A stretch of 64,000 bases of DNA from Haemophilus haemolyticus M19501 (GTDB taxonomy: Bacteria; Pseudomonadota; Gammaproteobacteria; Enterobacterales; Pasteurellaceae): assembly GCF_000222025.1 (NCBI RefSeq), contig NZ_AFQO01000007.1:300638-364637 (forward strand), written 5' to 3'. The first letter of the stretch is position 1. The number at the start of each line of letters is the position of its first letter. The notes beneath the pieces were generated by a model, which was given only the letters and a program-made list of their open reading frames with translations, was not told the DNA's origin and did no database searches. Below are positions 58,531 through 64,000 of this stretch, piece after piece. The translations under genes were made by a program, and so were the position numbers.

Positions 58531-59301
58531 CTAAGATTTTTTCTTGAGTAATTTATCTATTACACGAGAAACAGCAAAAAAACCAAAGGCTGCCGTGATC
58601 ATTGTGGCTGCACCAAACCCATTTGCGCAATTCATCGTAGCAGAAATTGCACAGTCCTCAGTCATTTGTGGAAATATTAAAGGTTGTGTTGAAAATACCG
58701 CATCGATACTAAATTTGCGTTTTGGATTTTGGCTAAAATTGTAATCCTTGCGTAAAATTGACCGCACTTTAGCAAGGAGAGGATCTTGAATGGTTTTACT
58801 AAGATCGGCAATTTGAATTTGGGTTGGATCAGTTTGACCACCAGCACCACCAATAGTAATTACATTAATTTTGTTACGTTTACAATAAGCAATCAGCGAC
58901 GCTTTAGTTTTCACATTATCGATGGCATCAATGACGTAGTCATAGCCTCGATTGAGGTAATCCGCTTGATTTTCTGGCGAGATAAAATCATCAATAATAT
59001 TGACGGTACATTCTGGGTTAATTAATTTTACTCGCTCTGACATGACTTCAGTTTTTAATTTGCCGATTGTGCCGCTCATCGCAGGAAGTTGGCGATTGAT
59101 ATTCGTGACGCAAATATCATCCATATCAATTAATGTGAGTTCGCCAATGCCAGATCGTGCTAAGGCTTCAACAACCCAAGATCCGACACCGCCAATGCCA
59201 ATCACGCAAATATGCACTTGGCGTAAGCGTGCTAAGCCATCAGGCGTATAAAGTCGCCCAATGCCACCAAAGCGTTGTTCGTAATTATCTATTCTAGCCA
59301 T
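58531..59301 (-). CDS. tcdA: tRNA threonylcarbamoyladenosine dehydratase (TcdA/CsdL)
   Basis: A 256-residue E1-like protein from ATG 59301, which overlaps the mltA stop (TAATG). The nucleotide loop is VCVIGIGGVGSWVVEALARS near residue 30, DMDDICVTNINRQLPA follows, and DYVIDAIDNVKTKASLIAYC carries the conserved Asp. It catalyses the ATP-dependent cyclisation of t6A37 to ct6A in tRNA. A C-terminal hydrophobic helix anchors it to the membrane. Confidence 0.94.
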   Translation of the reverse strand: MARIDNYEQRFGGIGRLYTPDGLARLRQVHICVIGIGGVGSWVVEALARSGIGELTLIDMDDICVTNINRQLPAMSGTIGKLKTEVMSERVKLINPECTVNIIDDFISPENQADYLNRGYDYVIDAIDNVKTKASLIAYCKRNKINVITIGGAGGQTDPTQIQIADLSKTIQDPLLAKVRSILRKDYNFSQNPKRKFSIDAVFSTQPLIFPQMTEDCAISATMNCANGFGAATMITAAFGFFAVSRVIDKLLKKKS

Positions 59302-60410
59302 TATTGTAATACCCATACTCTACCGTAGTGTTTTGAAAGCCCTGCAATATGTCCCGCTCTAGCACCGATACCACGATATAAGTCAAAGTGATGACCTTTC
59401 ACTGCACCGCCTACATCAAGTGCAACCATTAAGTGTAATTTGTGTGTGCCAAGCCAATTTCCATTATTATCAATATCTGGTACTTCGACTAAAAGTACAG
59501 AGCCAGATGGGATAACATTGCGATCTGATGCCACTGAAGCCATTGCTACAAGAGGAACGCCTGCAGAGCCTTTTACTTTGCCACTTGGATCATTTTTAAA
59601 GAATACATAAGCTTCATTGCGTTCTAACAAGCTTTGTACACGCGATGGATTACGATTACCCCATTCTCGAATTGCTTGAATAGACATTTTTTCTTTTGGA
59701 ATTTCGCCATCTTCCACTAATAAACGCCCGATAGCCGTGTAAGGGAAACCATTTTGTCCTGCGTAAGCAAAATAGTTAAGATTGCCATCGCCAAAATCTA
59801 TATAACCACTGCCTTGTACCCCAAGTAAAAAGTTTTCCAACATGGAATCGCTATATGCTAACTCTAATCCTTTCCCCGCTAATGCTCCCGCGTAAATTTG
59901 CGCTCGACTTAGACGTTTTTTCACAGGCATACGATAAATTGGATTTTTAAATTGACCTTGTGGGGTATGACGAGCATAAAGTATAGGCGAATAATAGCCT
60001 GTCATCAGCACATTTTGAAATCCATCAAAGCCACGCATAATTTGCGGTTGGATATTAAATTGAGTGAGTTCATTAATATTTGCCCCAGAAAGAACCCAAT
60101 TTGTAATTTTTTCATAATTATCGTAAAAATTGGTGGAAAGTTTACTCGAATAATTTTTTATATTGGAAAGCTGTGTTAAAAAATCGCCTTGATTTATTAC
60201 CGTACTTTGGTTTTCTATATGGGAAACAGGCATAAGAGCTGCTTGCTGATAAGTTCGATTGGTATATTTTGCACCGAATTGTTGAGGATCACTACCATTT
60301 GAGGTGGTGGGAATCTGAGTGTTTTTTATGTTAGAGGTACAAGACACCAAAAGTGCGGTAATAATTGAGATAGAAAAAGTTTTGAACCAAAATGGTTTAC
60401 ACACCGACAT
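59301..60410 (-). CDS. mltA: Membrane-bound lytic murein transglycosylase A
   Basis: A 369-residue lipoprotein from ATG 60410 (AGGATTGA upstream); the open frame 15 codons earlier is not needed. The signal MSVCKPFWFKTFSISIITAL leads to the lipobox LVSC. The MltA domain (for example FDGFQNVLMTGYYSPILYAR) and the 3D domain (PLVAMASVASDRNVIPSGSV and ALDVGGAVKGHHFDLYRG, with the catalytic Asp region) are clear. It cuts peptidoglycan to 1,6-anhydro muropeptides in the outer membrane. A USS is present inside the gene near 60352. Confidence 0.96.
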   Translation of the reverse strand: MSVCKPFWFKTFSISIITALLVSCTSNIKNTQIPTTSNGSDPQQFGAKYTNRTYQQAALMPVSHIENQSTVINQGDFLTQLSNIKNYSSKLSTNFYDNYEKITNWVLSGANINELTQFNIQPQIMRGFDGFQNVLMTGYYSPILYARHTPQGQFKNPIYRMPVKKRLSRAQIYAGALAGKGLELAYSDSMLENFLLGVQGSGYIDFGDGNLNYFAYAGQNGFPYTAIGRLLVEDGEIPKEKMSIQAIREWGNRNPSRVQSLLERNEAYVFFKNDPSGKVKGSAGVPLVAMASVASDRNVIPSGSVLLVEVPDIDNNGNWLGTHKLHLMVALDVGGAVKGHHFDLYRGIGARAGHIAGLSKHYGRVWVLQ

Positions 60411-60596
60411 TTTCAATCCTAAAGTAAGCAGAAATAAGGTTGCATACGCTACCAAAATTTACAGAAAACAACCAGTGTTATTTAGTGAAATTGCTTAATA
60501 AAACTACATATTGAACATTTTATTAACAAACAATTGATAAAGTTTTGTTTAATTCTTGCAATTAAATTTTAAGCGAGTATAGTACGCCCCATCAGA

Positions 60597-60673
60597 CGCG
60601 GGGTGGAGCAGCTTGGTAGCTCGTCGGGCTCATAACCCGAAGGCCGTCGGTTCAAATCCGGCCCCCGCAACCA
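60597..60673 (+). tRNA. Initiator tRNA-fMet (anticodon CAT)
   Basis: A 77-base cloverleaf, CGCGGGGTGGAGCAGCTTGG, with the anticodon loop CTCATAA and three G-C pairs below it (GGG/CCC), a C1 that cannot pair with A72, and an encoded CCA. These marks define the initiator type. Confidence 0.98.
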
Positions 60674-60682
60674 ACAAATTCT

Positions 60683-60717
60683 AAAGCCCTGATTTAAGAA
60701 AATCAGGGCTTTCTTTT
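60683..60717 (+). terminator. Terminator after tRNA-fMet
   Basis: AAAGCCCTGATTT and AAATCAGGGCTTT form a 13-bp stem followed by CTTTTT. Confidence 0.9.
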
Positions 60718-60802
60718 TACAGTTTAATTCGCAATGATGATCTCAATTAGATCATCTTTTTCTATGCTATAATCCCTCAAAATTTTCAAAATCGGTATCT
60801 AA

Positions 60803-62938
60803 ATGAAACAATTATTTGCAACGACTTCTCGTGGCTTTGAAGAATTATTAAAAGTTGAACTCACTGAACTTGGTGCGCAAGAGGCAAAAGTGGTTCAAGG
60901 TGGCGTTCATTATCAAGCTGATGACGAAACTTTATACCGCACTTTACTTTGGTCACGCCTTGCTTCACGCATTTTATTTCCTTTGATTGAAACCAAAATT
61001 TACAGTGATTTGGATCTTTATGCGGCTGTTTCAGGCTTTAATTGGTTAGCGCAATTTGATGAAAGAGTTACATTCTTTGTCGATTTTAATGGAACCAACC
61101 AAGAAATTCGTCATACTCAATTTGGTGCGATGCGTGTTAAAGATGGAATTGTCGATTACTTTGAACGTCAAGGTAAAACTCGCCCTGATGTAGATAAAAT
61201 TCAGCCAGACGTACGTATTCACGCTTATTTGAATCGTGAAAATTTAGTGATTTCTTTAGATTTAAGTGGGGAAGCATTGCATTTACGAGGCTATCGTGAA
61301 GATGCAGGTCAAGCTCCTTTACGCGAAACTTTAGCAGCTGCAATTGTTATGCGTTCAGGTTGGCAAGCGGGTTCTCCATTAGTGGATCCAATGTGTGGTT
61401 CAGGCACGCTTTTAATTGAAGCGGCACAAATGGAAGCCAAAATTGCGCCGCAGCTGTATCGTTTACATTGGGGATTTGATTTTTGGAAAGGGCATAATCA
61501 ATCGGCTTGGGAAAAGGTAAAAAATGAAGCGATTGAATTAGCAGAAGAAAAACAACGTGAAATTCAACCGCACTTTTATGGATTTGACCTCGATCACCGC
61601 GTATTAAAAAAGGCACAGAGGAATGCACAAAATGCAGGTGTTTCACATTTAATTAAATGGCAGCAGTCTGATGTGGCAGCGTTGAAAAATCCTCATTTAA
61701 ATGAAGTCGGTACGGTTATCTGTAATCCACCTTATGGAGAACGCTTAGGTACAACCCCAGCATTGATCGCACTTTATTCTGTAATTGGGCAAAGACTTAA
61801 AAAAGAATTTTGCGGTTGGAATGTTTCTGTTTTTAGTAGCGAATCCACATTGCTTGATTGTTTGAGAATGCGTGCTAGCCGACAGTTTAAAGCAAAAAAT
61901 GGCCCATTAGATTGTGTGCAGAAGAATTATCAAGTTTCAGAACGAAAATCTGACGAAATTACAGCTGAAAATGAACTAGAATTTAACCGCACTTCGGAGG
62001 TGGTAACCGATTTTGCTAATCGATTACAAAAAAATATTAAGAAAATTAGCAAATGGGCAAAGCAACAAGGATTAGATGCTTATCGTTTATATGATGCTGA
62101 TTTGCCTGAATATAATTTAGCCGTCGATCGTTATGCAGATTACATTGTTGTGCAAGAGTATGCAGCGCCGAAAAATATTGATGAAAATAAAGCGCGTCAA
62201 CGTTTATTGGATGCGGTTACTGCAACTTTGCACGTTACAGGTGTCGAAACGAATAAGTTGATCCTTAAAGTTCGCCAGAAACAAAAAGGTACCAACCAAT
62301 ATGAGAAATTAGCCAATAAAGGTGAATACTTTTATGTGAATGAATATGGCGTGCAACTTTGGGTAAATTTGACAGATTATTTAGACACAGGCTTATTCTT
62401 AGATCACCGTTTAACAAGAAAAATGATTGGTGAATTGGCAAAAGGTAAAGATTTCTTGAATTTATTTGCTTATACTGGCTCAGCAACTGTTCATGCGGCA
62501 CTTGGTGGTGCGAAATCGACAACGACCGTTGATATGTCCAATACTTATCTTAATTGGGCGGAGCAAAATCTTATTTTGAATGATATTGAAGGTAAACAAC
62601 ATAAATTAATTCAAGCAGATTGCCTTCAATGGTTAGAAAAATGTGATCGTCAATTTGATTTGATATTTGTGGATCCACCGACGTTTTCAAATTCTAAACG
62701 TATGGACGAGAGTTGGGATGTTCAACGAGATCATGTGAAATTGATGAGTAATCTAAAACGAGTTTTGTCGAATAATGGCACAATTGTCTTTTCGAATAAT
62801 AAACGTGGATTCAAAATGAATCTAGTTGCGTTGGAAGAATTAGGTTTAAGTGCGGTAGAAATTTCGCATAAAACGTTACCACTAGATTTTGAACGTAATA
62901 AACAAATTCATAATTGTTGGATGATTCAACATATATAA
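60803..62938 (+). CDS. rlmL: Bifunctional 23S rRNA methyltransferase RlmKL (m2G2445 and m7G2069)
   Basis: A 711-residue protein of the RlmKL type. The N-terminus has a THUMP domain (up to about residue 160), then an RlmL methyltransferase with [17 protein letters not shown] near residue 192 and [12 protein letters not shown] near residue 307 (NPPY motif). The C-terminal RlmK half has [20 protein letters not shown] near residue 552 and [17 protein letters not shown] near residue 615. It modifies the peptidyl transferase region. Fusion of both halves is normal in gammaproteobacteria. Confidence 0.97.
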   Translation: MKQLFATTSRGFEELLKVELTELGAQEAKVVQGGVHYQADDETLYRTLLWSRLASRILFPLIETKIYSDLDLYAAVSGFNWLAQFDERVTFFVDFNGTNQEIRHTQFGAMRVKDGIVDYFERQGKTRPDVDKIQPDVRIHAYLNRENLVISLDLSGEALHLRGYREDAGQAPLRETLAAAIVMRSGWQAGSPLVDPMCGSGTLLIEAAQMEAKIAPQLYRLHWGFDFWKGHNQSAWEKVKNEAIELAEEKQREIQPHFYGFDLDHRVLKKAQRNAQNAGVSHLIKWQQSDVAALKNPHLNEVGTVICNPPYGERLGTTPALIALYSVIGQRLKKEFCGWNVSVFSSESTLLDCLRMRASRQFKAKNGPLDCVQKNYQVSERKSDEITAENELEFNRTSEVVTDFANRLQKNIKKISKWAKQQGLDAYRLYDADLPEYNLAVDRYADYIVVQEYAAPKNIDENKARQRLLDAVTATLHVTGVETNKLILKVRQKQKGTNQYEKLANKGEYFYVNEYGVQLWVNLTDYLDTGLFLDHRLTRKMIGELAKGKDFLNLFAYTGSATVHAALGGAKSTTTVDMSNTYLNWAEQNLILNDIEGKQHKLIQADCLQWLEKCDRQFDLIFVDPPTFSNSKRMDESWDVQRDHVKLMSNLKRVLSNNGTIVFSNNKRGFKMNLVALEELGLSAVEISHKTLPLDFERNKQIHNCWMIQHI

Positions 62939-63032
62939 TGATTCGCCAAGTTGTAAAATAGTCGAAAAAATAGTGAATTTTAAACAAACTGAATAAAAAA
63001 CTATCGCTCAAACATTTTTTTTCAAAAAGTGC

Positions 63033-63061
63033 TAGACAAGGTTTTATTAAATCATTAATAT
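63033..63061 (+). promoter_or_regulatory. Promoter of the tRNA / rRNA operon
   Basis: TAGACA at 63033 and TAATAT at 63056 are 17 bases apart; an A/T-rich tract (TTTTTTTTCAAAAAG) lies directly upstream, as in UP elements. The start point would be about 15 bp before tRNA-Arg. Confidence 0.7.
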
Positions 63062-63085
63062 ACGCCTCCGCAACGACGCAGTAAC

Positions 63086-63162
<77 letters not shown>

Positions 63163-63187
63163 GGTCAGTGCAATAACAACTTTTAAT

Positions 63188-63264
63188 GGTGGCTATAGCT
63201 CAGTTGGTAGAGCCCTGGATTGTGATTCCAGTTGTCGTGGGTTCGAATCCCATTAGCCACCCCA
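63188..63264 (+). tRNA. tRNA-His (anticodon GTG)
   Basis: GGTGGCTATAGCTCAGTTGG with the extra G at -1 that marks tRNA-His, anticodon loop TTGTGAT (GTG), encoded CCA; 77 bases counting the extra G. It is nearly identical to the E. coli gene. Confidence 0.97.
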
Positions 63265-63286
63265 TCTTATCTTTAATAAGATCTGA

Positions 63287-63363
63287 CGGCGAGTAGCGCA
63301 GCTTGGTAGCGCAACTGGTTTGGGACCAGTGGGTCGTAGGTTCAAATCCTATCTCGCCGACCA
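63287..63363 (+). tRNA. tRNA-Pro (anticodon TGG)
   Basis: CGGCGAGTAGCGCAGCTTGG, anticodon loop TTTGGGA (TGG), TTCAAATC arm and encoded CCA; 77 bases. It ends only 8 bases before the rRNA leader boxA. Confidence 0.97.
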
Positions 63364-63371
63364 CTTTATTT

Positions 63372-63384
63372 TGCTCTTTAACAA
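63372..63384 (+). promoter_or_regulatory. rRNA leader boxA antitermination signal
   Basis: TGCTCTTTAACAA is identical to the boxA of E. coli rRNA leaders, and the following GTATCAGACAATCTGTGTGG continues the E. coli-like leader. The Nus antitermination complex binds here. Confidence 0.93.
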
Positions 63385-63538
63385 TGTATCAGACAATCTG
63401 TGTGGGCACTTGTTGATTGACTTGTTTTAAAATATTTTTAATTTTGAAGTCTTAATAGGTGCTTAACTGAAAATTCATAATTACTTTTTAAGTAGTGTTT
63501 TATTTATAGCTAAGCAGTATATTGAGCGATTGAACTTG

Positions 63539-64000
<462 letters not shown>

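Overview
The window is chromosomal DNA of a Haemophilus of the H. influenzae / H. haemolyticus group. Roughly forty copies of the H. influenzae-type uptake signal core (AAGTGCGGT or its complement) can be seen by eye, many as facing pairs that act as terminators. Nearly every protein resembles an H. influenzae family member, but the sialic-acid binding protein and the variable region of the 16S gene differ slightly from what I remember of strain Rd. That makes H. haemolyticus or a divergent H. influenzae more likely than Rd itself; this is memory, not a search.

Layout. 1-6.5 kb (minus strand): start of ribD, nrdR, recC and the competence pseudopilin operon comN-O-P-Q behind a CRP-S site. 6.7-12.4 kb (plus): suhB, a cytochrome c / nitrite-reductase maturation operon (nrfE, dsbE-like, nrfF-like) and the HI0933-type flavoprotein. 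12.4-18.6 kb: a broken MetE-like gene, the yedF-yedE selenium/sulfur pair, fklB, psd, and a second sulfur module (YeeE/YedE-family permease plus a triple-rhodanese lipoprotein). 18.6-26.5 kb: the fatty-acid/phospholipid cluster yceD-rpmF-plsX-fabH-fabD-fabG-acpP, interrupted by a 500-bp inverted-repeat element, then dcuB and a phosphopantetheinyl transferase. 26.5-28.6 kb: an AT-rich island of orphan toxin tails each followed by a small putative immunity gene, the most accessory-looking part of the window. 28.7-31.3 kb: hflK-hflC and a small membrane methyltransferase. 31.4-43 kb: a complete sialic-acid/amino-sugar regulon (PTS EIICB, nanM, siaT, siaP, nanE, nanK, siaR, nanA, nagB, nagA). 43.1-44.6 kb: a trimeric autotransporter whose AAGC repeat tract leaves it out of frame (phase OFF). 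44.7-51.3 kb: a methyltransferase, yggS and thrL-thrA-thrB-thrC with an attenuator. 51.5-62.9 kb: three tRNAs, pgsA, a 2-Cys peroxiredoxin, metC, a lipoprotein gene, mpl, a membrane protein, znuA, tcdA, mltA, initiator tRNA and rlmL. 63.0-64 kb: tRNA-Arg, -His and -Pro lying inside the leader of an rRNA operon, with the first part of the 16S gene.

How it works together. SiaP-SiaT import sialic acid, NanM equilibrates its anomers, NanA-NanK-NanE-NagA-NagB convert it to fructose-6-phosphate, and SiaR plus a CRP site in the shared intergenic region control both arms. The adhesin next door has its own perfect CRP palindrome and an extended -10, so sugar status and phase variation may both govern it. 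The two sulfur/selenium transport modules flank psd. The points most worth following up are the orphan toxin/immunity island, the phase-variable adhesin with its unusual C-terminal coiled coil, the triplicated 15-bp unit at the comO-comP junction, and the tRNA genes placed in the rRNA leader.
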